This document shows, one piece after another, positions 55,622 through 63,897 of a stretch of DNA of 64,000 bases. Every line of letters begins with the position of its first letter. Position 1 is the stretch's first letter. This DNA is from Herbaspirillum seropedicae (GTDB taxonomy: Bacteria > Pseudomonadota > Gammaproteobacteria > Burkholderiales > Burkholderiaceae_D): NCBI RefSeq assembly GCF_001040945.1, contig NZ_CP011930.1, positions 4,769,021-4,833,020 of the forward strand, given 5' to 3'. The notes under the pieces were generated by a model that worked only from the letters and a program-made list of their open reading frames with translations, did no database searches and was not told where the DNA came from. The position numbers and the translations under genes were made by a program.

Positions 55622-57568
55622 ATGAAACAACCTCTCTTCAAACTGGCCATACCCATACTGGCATTGCCCCGGGCCACAAAGCGCTTGGTCGCCGTATCAG
55701 TAGATATGGGCCTGTGTGTATTGACCGTCTGGCTGGCCTACTACCTCCGCCTGGGCGAATTCGTGGCGTTGTCAGGCACTGCCCTGTGGGCAGCCGGCGC
55801 CTCGGTCATGCTGGCCTTGCCCATCTTCATCGTCTCCGGGCTGTACCGCGCCATCTTTCGCTACAGCGGCTGGCCAGCCCTGCTGGCAGTGGCGCGGGCG
55901 GTGGGCATCTACGGTCTGCTGTATGCCTCCATCTTCACCTCCATCAGCGTGCCGGGTGTGCCGCGCACGGTGGGCATCATCCAGCCTATCCTGCTGTTGC
56001 TGTTCGTGGGTGCATCGCGTGCCCTGGCGCGCGTATGGCTGGGTGACCAGTACCTGAGCATCCTCAAGCAAGCCAGCCGCCCCAAGGTACTCATCTACGG
56101 CGCCGGCAGCACCGGACGCCAGCTGGTCGCCGCCATGGCCAGCAGCCATGAGATGCAGGTGGTCGGCTTCCTCGATGATGACGACAGGCTGCACGGCCAT
56201 GTCCTCAATGGACAGCCCATCTACAACCCCGCCGACCTGTCCAGCCTGGCCTCCACCCTGAGCATCAGTAACGTACTGCTGGCCATGCCCAGCCTGAGCC
56301 GCAAGCGCCGCAATGAAATCCTGGCGCAGATCCGCACCGCCCGGGTGGCCGTACGCACGCTGCCCAGCGTGACCGATCTGGCCCAGGGACGCGTGAACGT
56401 CTCCGATCTGCGCGAGCTGGATATCGATGACCTGCTCGGCCGCGAACCCGTCATGCCCAACCACATCCTGCTGGCCATGAACGTACGCAGCAAGGTGGTC
56501 ATGGTCACCGGTGCAGGCGGCTCCATCGGCAGTGAACTGTGCCGCCAGATCCTGGCGGTCGGTCCGAGCAAGCTGCTGCTGATCGAGCAGAGCGAGTTCG
56601 CGCTCTACGCCATCCACCAGCAGCTCGAAGAAAAACTGGCCGACCGTGACATCGTGCTGGTCCCCCTGCTGGCGTCGGTGCAGGACAGCGAACGCATCCG
56701 CGAGATCATGTCGACCTGGCATCCGGATACCGTCTATCATGCTGCGGCCTACAAGCACGTGCCGCTGGTGGAGCACAACCCGGCCGAAGGCATCAAGAAC
56801 AATGTCCTCGGTACGCTGCGCACGGCCCAGGCTGCCACCGAGAATGGCGTGGCCGACTTCGTGCTCATCAGCACCGACAAGGCGGTGCGCCCCACCAATA
56901 TCATGGGCGCCAGCAAGCGCCTGGCCGAGATGGTGCTGCAGGCCATCGCGGCCACCAGCCCTGGCACCAAGTTCAGCATGGTGCGCTTCGGCAATGTGCT
57001 GGGCTCTTCCGGCTCGGTGGTGCCCAAGTTCCGGCAGCAGATCCGGGATGGCGGTCCGATCACGCTGACCCACGCCGACATCACCCGCTACTTCATGACC
57101 ATTCCCGAGGCTTCGCAGTTGGTGATCCAGGCCGGTGCGATGGCCAAGGGTGGCGACGTCTTTGTCCTGGACATGGGCCAGGCAGTCAGGATCATGGACC
57201 TGGCGCGGCGCATGATCGAGCTGTCCGGCCTGACGGTCAAGGATGAGCTCAATCCGGAAGGCGATATCGCCATCGAGATCACCGGATTGCGCCCGGGTGA
57301 AAAACTGTATGAAGAACTGCTGATCGGCGACAACCCCAAGCCTACCTCGCACTCGCGGATCATGAAGGCGCACGAGGAGTTCATCCCCTGGGCCGAGCTG
57401 GAAGCCAGGCTCAGTGCGCTGGAAATGGCGCTCAATGTGAATGACGTAGGAGTCATCCGCCTGATGATGGAAAAGCTGGTCACCGGCTATACGCCCTCCG
57501 ACGAAATCGTCGACTGGGTCTACCTGGAACAGGAAGCAGAAGCACAAGCGCTGGGCCTGGCCAGTTGA
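55622..57568 (+). CDS. wbpM: UDP-GlcNAc C4,6-dehydratase, WbpM/CapD family
   Basis: This 648-residue inner-membrane protein has four N-terminal helices (residues about 15-120), a first Rossmann-like domain (LIYGAGSTGRQLVAAMASS near 160) and a C-terminal dehydratase domain with VTGAGGSIGSELCRQI near 297. The triad appears as STDKAVRPTNIMGASKRLAEM, the Ser-Met-Lys form known for WbpM. It makes UDP-4-keto-6-deoxy-GlcNAc, probably for the first sugar of the repeat. It is the last gene of the operon, as wbpM is in Pseudomonas O-antigen loci. Codon use here is G+C-rich like the flanking core chromosome. Confidence 0.95.
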   Translation: MKQPLFKLAIPILALPRATKRLVAVSVDMGLCVLTVWLAYYLRLGEFVALSGTALWAAGASVMLALPIFIVSGLYRAIFRYSGWPALLAVARAVGIYGLLYASIFTSISVPGVPRTVGIIQPILLLLFVGASRALARVWLGDQYLSILKQASRPKVLIYGAGSTGRQLVAAMASSHEMQVVGFLDDDDRLHGHVLNGQPIYNPADLSSLASTLSISNVLLAMPSLSRKRRNEILAQIRTARVAVRTLPSVTDLAQGRVNVSDLRELDIDDLLGREPVMPNHILLAMNVRSKVVMVTGAGGSIGSELCRQILAVGPSKLLLIEQSEFALYAIHQQLEEKLADRDIVLVPLLASVQDSERIREIMSTWHPDTVYHAAAYKHVPLVEHNPAEGIKNNVLGTLRTAQAATENGVADFVLISTDKAVRPTNIMGASKRLAEMVLQAIAATSPGTKFSMVRFGNVLGSSGSVVPKFRQQIRDGGPITLTHADITRYFMTIPEASQLVIQAGAMAKGGDVFVLDMGQAVRIMDLARRMIELSGLTVKDELNPEGDIAIEITGLRPGEKLYEELLIGDNPKPTSHSRIMKAHEEFIPWAELEARLSALEMALNVNDVGVIRLMMEKLVTGYTPSDEIVDWVYLEQEAEAQALGLAS

Positions 57569-57593
57569 ATCGGCAACATCTGCGGCAGTCACG

Positions 57594-57628
57594 AAAACGC
57601 CAACCCTCGGGTTGGCGTTTTTTTTGGG
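57594..57628 (+). terminator. Terminator of the polysaccharide operon
   Basis: A perfect 12-bp stem (AAAACGCCAACC / GGTTGGCGTTTT) with a CTCG loop runs into a long T tract. It lies 25 bases beyond the wbpM stop. Confidence 0.92.
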
Positions 57629-57666
57629 TGTTTCATTGGCGATGAAGATCGCCGGACACCCCAGCG

Positions 57667-58419
57667 CTAGGGTTTCTGCGCACCACTGACAAACCTCACC
57701 TCCACCCGCCGGTTGCGCTCGTCACTGGCCGCCAGCCCCGGCAAGGGCTGCGAATCGCCATAGCCGGCCACGATCACGCGGCGCGCCGCCTCCGGGCTGC
57801 TGCGCCCCACCAGCAGCAGACGCGCCTGACGGGCGCGGGCAGCGGATAAGGTGATGTTGTCGTCGTAGACCGTGCAGAAGGCGCGTACGTCCGTGACCGG
57901 AGCCTTGACGGGCTTGTCGTCAGTGTGACCTTCGACGTAGATGCGACCAGCCGGGTTCTGTTGCAGATACTCGGCAATGCGCTCCTCGACCTGGGCAAAG
58001 GCGGCCTTGGCCTCGGATTCGACACAGGCGCTGCCGCGCCGGAACGCGCCTTCCTTCAACGTGATCTTGCCGGCCTCGGTATCCACCGCCACCAGACTGG
58101 CAGCCCCCTGTTGCGCAAACACCGTCTGCACCTGGCGCAACACCACTGTCAGGCCCGGCCCCTGTGTGCTCTCCTGCGGCGCTGATGCAGCCGGGGCCGG
58201 CGCGCGCGCAGCTGCGGGCGCGACCGCAGCCGGTGCCAGCGGCGGCGGCTGCGACGGTACCGGGGCAGCTGCGGCAGCCTGGGGCCGCGCCTGGACTGCG
58301 CCCGCTTGCGCAGCAGCCGGACCACCTGCCCGGGCGACCACCAGCAACACCGTCAGCACGGCCGCTACAGCGGCCATCAGGTTGGCCACGACTACCCATT
58401 CGCCCTGCGTGTCCTTCAT
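57667..58419 (-). CDS. OmpA/MotB-like protein, partner of the MotA/TolQ-like protein
   Basis: This 250-residue bitopic protein has a single helix at residues about 8-28 (EWVVVANLMAAVAAVLTVLL), a Pro/Ala/Gln-rich periplasmic linker of about 60 residues and an OmpA-like peptidoglycan-binding domain with IYVEGHTDDKPV and SAARARQARLLL. In MotB and ZorB the helix carries a proton-binding Asp (WxxxxDLM in ZorB types); here the equivalent is Asn (WVVVANLM). It overlaps the upstream MotA-like gene by four bases, so the pair is an operon. No other motor or defence genes lie nearby. Confidence 0.82.
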   Translation of the reverse strand: MKDTQGEWVVVANLMAAVAAVLTVLLVVARAGGPAAAQAGAVQARPQAAAAAPVPSQPPPLAPAAVAPAAARAPAPAASAPQESTQGPGLTVVLRQVQTVFAQQGAASLVAVDTEAGKITLKEGAFRRGSACVESEAKAAFAQVEERIAEYLQQNPAGRIYVEGHTDDKPVKAPVTDVRAFCTVYDDNITLSAARARQARLLLVGRSSPEAARRVIVAGYGDSQPLPGLAASDERNRRVEVRFVSGAQKP

Positions 58420-59105
58420 CGCGCGACCTGCCGCTGCAAGGCATCCACCAGCTCTGCATGGCGCACGTGGGCGCGTTGCGCCTCGGCCTGTTGCGCCGCC
58501 AGCAGGGCCTGGCCGTTGTGACTGATGGCCTCGATCAGGCGCTGCTGCTGCGCCTGCTCCTGCTGCACCTGGCGCTGCACCGCCTGCGCGGCCAAGGCGC
58601 CCAAGGCGGCGGCGCTCCAGGCCAGCCTGGCCTGCTCATGCGCGCTGGCCGCCCACCAGAGCCTGAGGATCAGATAACTGAGAATGCCCCAGGCGGCAAT
58701 GCGGAACTTGGCCCCCAGCGTGTCGAGCACGGCGGCCAGCGCCGTCGGCGCCTGGGCGCCATCGAGTGCGCCGGAAGCTTCGCCCAGCGCCAGCCCCAGG
58801 CCGATGAAGGTCCCCAGCAGGCCGGCCATGAGCAACAGCCCAGGCACCAGCCGCGCCCAGCGTTCGGGGCCGGTGGCCACGATCTGGCTCAGTTGCTCGG
58901 GCGTGATCGATGAGGGCAGGCTTTGCGGGTCCGCGCTCAGGGCGGCCCATCGCTGTTGCCACTGCGCCGGTGTCGCTGCGCGGCGCACGAGCCAGGGCAT
59001 GAGGATCAGCGCCAGCACGAACAGCAGCGCAAACACCAGTTGCAGCCCGCCCTCTCCTGCGGCTTGCCATTGCGGCAGCAGGAAACCCAGTACCGATCTA
59101 TCCAT
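58416..59105 (-). CDS. MotA/TolQ/ExbB-like membrane protein
   Basis: This 229-residue protein has three predicted helices: about 20-40, 95-117 (LVPGLLLMAGLLGTFIGLGLAL) and 140-160 (FRIAAWGILSYLILRLWWA). A Gln-rich C-terminal coiled coil of about 60 residues follows. The GLLGTFIGLGLALGEASG segment is the ZorA/TolQ/MotA signature. The length suits a small ZorA-like stator subunit without the long tail of Zorya ZorA. The ATG at 59105 is the start that begins the hydrophobic protein; an upstream in-frame start at 59306 would cross the mqo terminator. Confidence 0.8.
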   Translation of the reverse strand: MDRSVLGFLLPQWQAAGEGGLQLVFALLFVLALILMPWLVRRAATPAQWQQRWAALSADPQSLPSSITPEQLSQIVATGPERWARLVPGLLLMAGLLGTFIGLGLALGEASGALDGAQAPTALAAVLDTLGAKFRIAAWGILSYLILRLWWAASAHEQARLAWSAAALGALAAQAVQRQVQQEQAQQQRLIEAISHNGQALLAAQQAEAQRAHVRHAELVDALQRQVAR

Positions 59106-59252
59106 GACGTGCTCCCGCCTCCATTCCGATCTGCAACATCTCATCCCCTTTGTCAGCACCTGCGCCTTGCGCGCTGGCGAAGGATGAAGATTATCAGAAA
59201 GACCACAGCATCGGCCCCGGCAGAAAGGCCTGTCGGCATCAAAATGCGAAAA

Positions 59253-59289
59253 CATCAAAAAAAACGCCAGGCGCGAGACCTGGCGTTTT
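59253..59289 (-). terminator. Terminator of mqo
   Basis: On the minus strand, AAAACGCCAGG / CCTGGCGTTTT forms an 11-bp stem with a 7-base loop, followed by eight T residues. It lies about 45 bases beyond the mqo stop. Confidence 0.9.
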
Positions 59290-59333
59290 GATCGCTTGCA
59301 AGCCACTTGTGGCTTGCTGCGTGGGGCTGCTGC

Positions 59334-60983
59334 TTACAGCGCCATATCGGCTGATGCGTTGGCCTTGGGCTTTTCCATGCTGCCCTTGGCGGCGTCCTTG
59401 CCGGTCGCCTTGGGTGCGATCACCGGCGGCGGGGCCAGTTGCAGCACTTCGCTGGTATAGGCCCATTCCTTGGCGACCTGGTCAGGATGGTCATTGAGCT
59501 TGGTGCCATAGCTGGGAACGATCTGGCGCACCTTCTGCTGCCATTCGGGTGTGGCCAGCTTGTCCTTGAAGACCTTCTGCAGCACCGACAGCATGATGGG
59601 CGCAGCCGTCGACGCGCCCGGCGAGGCACCCAGCAGGCCAGCCATGCTGCCATCGGCGGAGGCAACGATCTCGGTGCCCAGCTTCAGCACGCCACCCTTG
59701 ACGTCGTCACGCTTGATGATCTGCACGCGCTGGCCGGCTTGCCACAGGCGCCAGTCTTCCTTCTTGGCATTGGGGAAGTATTCCTTCAGGGCCGCGAAGC
59801 GCTCGTCGTCGGACAGCATCAGCTGGCCGGCAAGGTATTCCACCAGCGGGTATTCATCGATACCGACGCGGGCCATCGGCCAGACGTTATGGGTGGTGGT
59901 GGCCGAGAACAGGTCCCACAGCGAGCCTTGCTTGAGGAACTTGGTCGAGAAGGTCGCGAAGGGGCCGAACAGGATCACGCGCTTGCCGTCCAGCACGCGG
60001 GTGTCGAGGTGCGGCACCGACATCGGCGGCGCGCCCACGGAGGCCTTGCCATAGGCCTTGGCCAGGTGGCGCTCGGCGATGGCGGGGTTGTCGGTGATCA
60101 GGAAGGAACCGCCGACCGGGAAGGCCGCGTAGTCGCGCGCCTCGGGGATGCCGGACTTCTGCAGCAGCTTGAGGGCGCCGCCGCCCGCGCCGATGAAGAC
60201 GAACTTGGCGTCGGTCTCGGTGGTGCTGCCATCCTTGAGGTTCTTGTAGCCGATGCGCCAGGTGCCGTCAGCGTTGCGGGTGATGTCGCGCACTTCGCTG
60301 GAGAGCTTGAGCGCGAAGTTGGGACGAGCTTGCAGGTAGGCGGCGAACTGGCGGGTGATCTCGCCGAAGTTGACGTCGGTGCCCAGCGGGGTCCAGGTGG
60401 CGGCCAGCTTCTGCTGTGGGTCGCGGCCTTCCATCATCAGCGGCACCCACTTCTTGATCTGCTCGTGGTCTTCCGAATACTGCATGCCGGCGAACAGCGG
60501 GCTGGCCTGCAGGGCTTGGTAGCGCTTCTTCAGGTAGGTGACGTTGTCATCGCCCCAGATGAAGCTCATGTGCGGGGTGGTGTTGATGAAGGAACGCGGG
60601 TTCTTCAGCACGCCGCTCTTGACCTGCCACGACCAGAACTGGCGCGAGATCTGGAAGGCTTCGTTGATCTCGATGGCCTTGGCGATCTGGATCTTGCCAT
60701 CCTTGTCTTCGGGGGTGTAGTTCAACTCGGCCAGGGCGGAGTGGCCGGTGCCGGCGTTGTTCCAGCCATTGGAGCTTTCTTCGGCCACGCCATCGAGGCG
60801 TTCGATCATTTCCATCGACCAGCCCGGTTCCAGCTCATTGAGCCAGACGGCCAGGGTGGTGCTCATGATGCCGCCGCCGACCAGCAGCACGTCGACCTTC
60901 TTGACGTCGGCCGCCTGCGAGGCTGGCGCGGTGGCCAGCGCAACTACGAATCCCAGCAAGGCCAGGAAGGTTTTTTTCAACAT
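59334..60983 (-). CDS. mqo: Malate:quinone oxidoreductase with an N-terminal signal sequence
   Basis: This 549-residue FAD enzyme oxidises malate to oxaloacetate and reduces quinone. Motifs are [23 protein letters not shown], the Mqo signature [40 protein letters not shown] and [17 protein letters not shown]. Residues 1-25 ([20 protein letters not shown] then ASQAA) look like a cleavable Sec signal peptide, unusual for a family that normally acts on the cytoplasmic face. No other Met precedes the FAD motif, so the leader is part of the protein. A Pro/Lys/Ala tail of about 40 residues ends it. Confidence 0.95.
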   Translation of the reverse strand: MLKKTFLALLGFVVALATAPASQAADVKKVDVLLVGGGIMSTTLAVWLNELEPGWSMEMIERLDGVAEESSNGWNNAGTGHSALAELNYTPEDKDGKIQIAKAIEINEAFQISRQFWSWQVKSGVLKNPRSFINTTPHMSFIWGDDNVTYLKKRYQALQASPLFAGMQYSEDHEQIKKWVPLMMEGRDPQQKLAATWTPLGTDVNFGEITRQFAAYLQARPNFALKLSSEVRDITRNADGTWRIGYKNLKDGSTTETDAKFVFIGAGGGALKLLQKSGIPEARDYAAFPVGGSFLITDNPAIAERHLAKAYGKASVGAPPMSVPHLDTRVLDGKRVILFGPFATFSTKFLKQGSLWDLFSATTTHNVWPMARVGIDEYPLVEYLAGQLMLSDDERFAALKEYFPNAKKEDWRLWQAGQRVQIIKRDDVKGGVLKLGTEIVASADGSMAGLLGASPGASTAAPIMLSVLQKVFKDKLATPEWQQKVRQIVPSYGTKLNDHPDQVAKEWAYTSEVLQLAPPPVIAPKATGKDAAKGSMEKPKANASADMAL

Positions 60984-61493
60984 TGTCTAATCCGTTTGTG
61001 ATGGAGAGAGGGCTGCCTCCCCTGCATCAGCGGGGAGTCGGACAACCGGTGCGAGACGCATCGGACCACGCCTGCTGGTGGAGAGCAGGCGCGAGACGAG
61101 ACGCCGCGTGCCTTGCCTGCGCGCAACACGCGCCGCAAGGACGACCGGGCGTGGCCGCGCGGGGCCACGGCGCACGGGCCAGGTCGTTTGCCTGGGCCAT
61201 GCCTGCCGGATTCAACTGCCTGTCCGATACCTGTCTCCGGCATTTGGGGAATGCCTGTACAAATCGTCTCCGTCAGAGCGGACCGGGATCGGGTCATGTC
61301 GAGGGGGCGCAGCGTACCATGCGAGGATATCGGTGACGATTGCGGATATCCCTCATTCACGCCCGCCGGCGCGCCTGTTTCCGGCTAGGGAATTCCCCGA
61401 TAGCCACAAAGCGATGGCGGGCTGACAATGCCCCTGGACATAACAATCACCGTCTCTCACAGGGACGCAGACCAGAACCGTCAGGGGCGCACC
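60984..61493. promoter_or_regulatory. Divergent regulatory region between mqo and cheD
   Basis: About 500 bases without a convincing gene separate the two starts. It contains an inverted repeat GGATATC at 61325-61331 with GATATCC at 61345-61351, spaced 13 bases, which could be a regulator site. No flagellar sigma-28 promoter is evident before cheD. Short frames here are compositional and lack conserved motifs. Confidence 0.4.
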
Positions 61494-62105
61494 ATGCAGA
61501 CCGTTGTCAACAAGCCGGAAAACTTCGCATCCTACGTCTATCACGACCGGGCCTTCGACTGCGCGACCGCCAAGATCCTGCCAGGCGAGTATTTCTATAC
61601 CGGCGAGGACATGATGATCGTCACCGTGCTGGGCTCCTGTGTCTCGGCCTGCCTGCGCGACCGCGTCAGCGGCGTAGGCGGGATGAACCACTTCATGCTG
61701 CCCGACGGCGGCGGCGAGGCCGACAGTCCGGTATCGGCATCGATGCGCTATGGCACCTATGCGATGGAAGTGCTGATCAACGACGTCCTGAAGGCCGGCG
61801 CACGACGCGAGAACCTGGAATGCAAGGTCTTTGGCGGCGGCGCGGTGCTGCGCGGCATGAATGCAATGAACGTGGGCGAGCGCAACGCCGCCTTCGTGAG
61901 GAGTTTCCTCTCGGCAGAGAAGATCCGTGTGGTGGCCGAAGACCTCAATGACATCTGGCCGCGCAAGGTGCACTTCTTCCCGCGCACCGGCAAGGTGCTG
62001 GTCAAGAAGATCAAGGAGGCCGGCGCCGACCTGACCAGCCGTGAGCGTGAATATGCTTCCAGGCTGCAGGCCAAGCCGGTGGGTGGGGAGATTGATCTGT
62101 TCTGA
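61494..62105 (+). CDS. cheD: Chemoreceptor glutamine deamidase CheD
   Basis: This 203-residue enzyme deamidates glutamines on methyl-accepting chemotaxis proteins. The catalytic Cys is in VTVLGSCVSACLRD and the His in GGMNHFMLP, with the conserved CKVFGGGAVLRGMNAMNVGERN after them. I use the ATG at 61494, preceded by AGGGG; an in-frame ATG at 61428 would add 22 residues and also has a plausible ribosome site. cheD is usually inside a chemotaxis operon; here it stands alone. Confidence 0.92.
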   Translation: MQTVVNKPENFASYVYHDRAFDCATAKILPGEYFYTGEDMMIVTVLGSCVSACLRDRVSGVGGMNHFMLPDGGGEADSPVSASMRYGTYAMEVLINDVLKAGARRENLECKVFGGGAVLRGMNAMNVGERNAAFVRSFLSAEKIRVVAEDLNDIWPRKVHFFPRTGKVLVKKIKEAGADLTSREREYASRLQAKPVGGEIDLF

Positions 62106-62203
62106 GCTTGCCTGACGCGCTCTACCACGGCAAGCACTCCCTCTTTGCATCTTCGTCATCCGACGATGTTGGGCTTCGGAAATCAGCTCACCCATAACCA
62201 TCC

Positions 62204-62219
62204 GTATCTAACTAGATAC
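62204..62219. promoter_or_regulatory. Palindromic candidate operator of the toxin-antitoxin remnant
   Basis: GTATCTA AC TAGATAC is a perfect 7-bp inverted repeat with a two-base centre, ending one base before the ATG of the truncated toxin frame. HigA/RelB-type antitoxins autoregulate through such palindromes, so this is the likely binding site of the antitoxin at 62398. Confidence 0.55.
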
Positions 62220-62220
62220 A

Positions 62221-62376
62221 ATGGCGAGAGATATCGGGCCGGGATATCGGGTCTACTTCGCACGCGAAGGAGGAACCACTTATCTCTTGCTTTGCGGCGG
62301 AAACAAATCTACCCAGGCACGTGACATCAAGATGGCCAGAGAACTCTGGCAGCAACTCAAGAGACCATCCCTTTGA
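62221..62376 (+). pseudogene. Truncated RelE/HigB-family toxin
   Basis: A 51-codon frame encodes MARDIGPGYRVYFAREG, YLLLCGGNKSTQARDIK and a Trp-Gln-rich end. This matches the C-terminal half of HigB-type toxins, where GPGYRVYF, LLCGGDKSTQ and DI are hallmarks. The normal N-terminal 45-50 residues are missing: an in-frame stop lies three codons upstream of the ATG, and the bases before that show no toxin-like sequence. It is most probably a 5'-deleted remnant with no ribonuclease activity, though the short protein might still be translated. Confidence 0.75.
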
Positions 62377-62397
62377 ATGGAAATTTAGGGAGCCACC

Positions 62398-62877
62398 ATG
62401 ACAGCCCGAAAATTCAGCACCAAGGATCTGCAGGTTTCGGCATTTGATCCTGTGACGTATCTGGACAGTGACGAAGCGATAGCCGCCTATCTGGAAATAG
62501 CCCTTGCCGAAAACGATCCGGTCTTTCTGATGGCCGCCCTCAATGATGTCATCCGCGCACGCGGCGTCGCCGACATCGCCAGCAAGGCAGGATTGGGCCG
62601 CGAGAGTCTGTACAAGACCTTGAAGCCGGGCGCACACCCCCGGTTGAGCACCGTCTTGCAACTGCTGGGAGCGCTTGATATCCGGCTGAGCATCACTCCT
62701 GCAAAGTCTGCACGTACGGCAAAAAAAACTGCATCGAAAAAGTCTGCCGCCACGAAGAGGGCAAGGATGACTTCCACGCCCGGCCGTCCCGTCCAGGCCA
62801 AGATGGCGCCGAAACCGCCTGTAACGACCAAACGGACGACCAAGACCGCAGCGACGCGCAGTCGGCTCCCGGGCTGA
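62398..62877 (+). CDS. HigA-type addiction-module antitoxin with Lys/Ala-rich tail
   Basis: This 159-residue protein starts with the antitoxin pattern FDPVTYLDSDEAIAAYLEIA. A helix-turn-helix domain follows (residues about 40-95: FLMAALNDVIRARGVADIASKAGLGRESLYKTL). It belongs to the group of putative addiction-module antidote proteins that normally follow a HigB-like toxin. Residues about 100-159 are an extra basic tail rich in Lys, Ala, Thr and Pro, like histone H1 or AlgP tails; the usual antitoxin is near 100 residues. It starts 21 bases after the broken toxin and has AGGGAG upstream. Confidence 0.85.
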   Translation: MTARKFSTKDLQVSAFDPVTYLDSDEAIAAYLEIALAENDPVFLMAALNDVIRARGVADIASKAGLGRESLYKTLKPGAHPRLSTVLQLLGALDIRLSITPAKSARTAKKTASKKSAATKRARMTSTPGRPVQAKMAPKPPVTTKRTTKTAATRSRLPG

Positions 62878-62889
62878 TCATCTGCGCAT

Positions 62890-62924
62890 AAAAAATGCCA
62901 CCCGGCTCTACACCGGGTGGCATT
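62890..62924 (-). terminator. Terminator of the hydroxypyruvate isomerase-like gene
   Basis: A 12-bp stem (AATGCCACCCGG / CCGGGTGGCATT) with a 7-base loop is followed on the minus strand by five T residues. It may also stop the convergent antitoxin transcript. Confidence 0.85.
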
Positions 62925-62965
62925 GTCATGCGTCCGCCTGCGCCCGCTTGAGCGCGGCATGGCCT

Positions 62966-63769
62966 TCACTTCTTCAGCGTCGTCAAACCCTGCTCCGCCA
63001 GCGCCCTCAACCACCCCAGCCCAGCCGAGGTGGCGCCGGCCGGGTTGTACTCGCAACCAATCCATCCCTGGTAACCCAGGGTATCGATCAGCTTCAACAG
63101 ATACGGATAGTTCAGCTCACCCACGTCCGGCTCATGGCGCTCGGGCACACCGGCGATCTGGATGTGACCGATGCCGGGCATGTCGCGCTTGAGCTTCACG
63201 GCCACGTCGCCTTCGACGATCTGGCAGTGGTAGCAATCGAATTGCACCTTCAGGTTGGGCGCACCCACTTCGGCGCAGATGGCTTGCGCATCATCCTGGC
63301 GATTGAGGAAGAAGCCGGGAATGTTGCGCGTGTTGATCGGCTCGATCACCACGGTCAGGCCAGCGGACTCGGCCTGGTGGGCGGCATAGGACAGGTTGTC
63401 CAGATAGACCGCGCGATGCTGGGCGCGATCCTGGCCCGGCTTGATCAGGCCGGCCATCACGTGCAGGGTCTGGTTGCCGATCACTGCGGCGTACTTCAGC
63501 GCGGTCTCGATGCTGCGCTTGAATTCGTCCTGGCGACCCGGCAGCGATGCGATACCGCGCTCACCGGCGGCCCAGTCGCCCGGGGGCGCGTTGAACAGCG
63601 CCTGGGTCAGGCCGTTGGCCTCCAGGCGCGACTTGATCTCTTCAGGCGCGTAGTCATAGGGGAACAGGAACTCGACGCCGGAGAAGCCATCCTTGGCGGC
63701 GGCGGCGAAGCGGTCCAGGAAATCGTGTTCCACATACATCATGCTCAGGTTAGCGGCAAAACGCAGCAT
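62966..63769 (-). CDS. hyi: Hydroxypyruvate isomerase family protein (Hyi/OtnI type)
   Basis: This 267-residue TIM-barrel enzyme has the family start [20 protein letters not shown] and [12 protein letters not shown], a metal-binding Glu in [15 protein letters not shown] near residue 143, QFDCYHCQ near 178 and a second Glu in [13 protein letters not shown] near 240. These fit hydroxypyruvate isomerase or the related 2-oxo-tetronate isomerase OtnI; sequence alone does not separate them. The upstream minus-strand gene, probably a transporter, may supply the substrate. Confidence 0.9.
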   Translation of the reverse strand: MLRFAANLSMMYVEHDFLDRFAAAAKDGFSGVEFLFPYDYAPEEIKSRLEANGLTQALFNAPPGDWAAGERGIASLPGRQDEFKRSIETALKYAAVIGNQTLHVMAGLIKPGQDRAQHRAVYLDNLSYAAHQAESAGLTVVIEPINTRNIPGFFLNRQDDAQAICAEVGAPNLKVQFDCYHCQIVEGDVAVKLKRDMPGIGHIQIAGVPERHEPDVGELNYPYLLKLIDTLGYQGWIGCEYNPAGATSAGLGWLRALAEQGLTTLKK

Positions 63770-63852
63770 CGGGTTCTCCTTGGTAACGAGGGGACCAGTG
63801 TAGCGCGAACCCGCTCGGGCGCGTCCACACCGGCCGTGGTGCAGAAAACGTC

Positions 63853-63882
63853 AAAGCCCGCAGGCACAGGCATGCGGGCTTT
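63853..63882 (-). terminator. Terminator of the right-edge transporter gene
   Basis: A 10-bp perfect stem (AAAGCCCGCA / TGCGGGCTTT) with a 10-base loop is followed on the minus strand by a short T-rich run. It lies 15 bases beyond the stop codon of the edge gene. Confidence 0.75.
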
Positions 63883-63897
63883 GGACGGGACATCGAC

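Noticed and set aside
55772..57592. Minus-strand 606-codon frame opposite wbpM
   Set aside because: It is a shadow of wbpM with no conserved motifs, and it runs through the operon terminator.
57667..59105. Zorya anti-phage defence system
   Set aside because: Only ZorA/ZorB-like subunits are present; ZorC, ZorD or ZorE are absent, the ZorA tail is short and the ZorB Asp is replaced.
60983..61425. Several small overlapping frames upstream of cheD
   Set aside because: They have no ribosome sites or conserved features and occupy the divergent promoter region.
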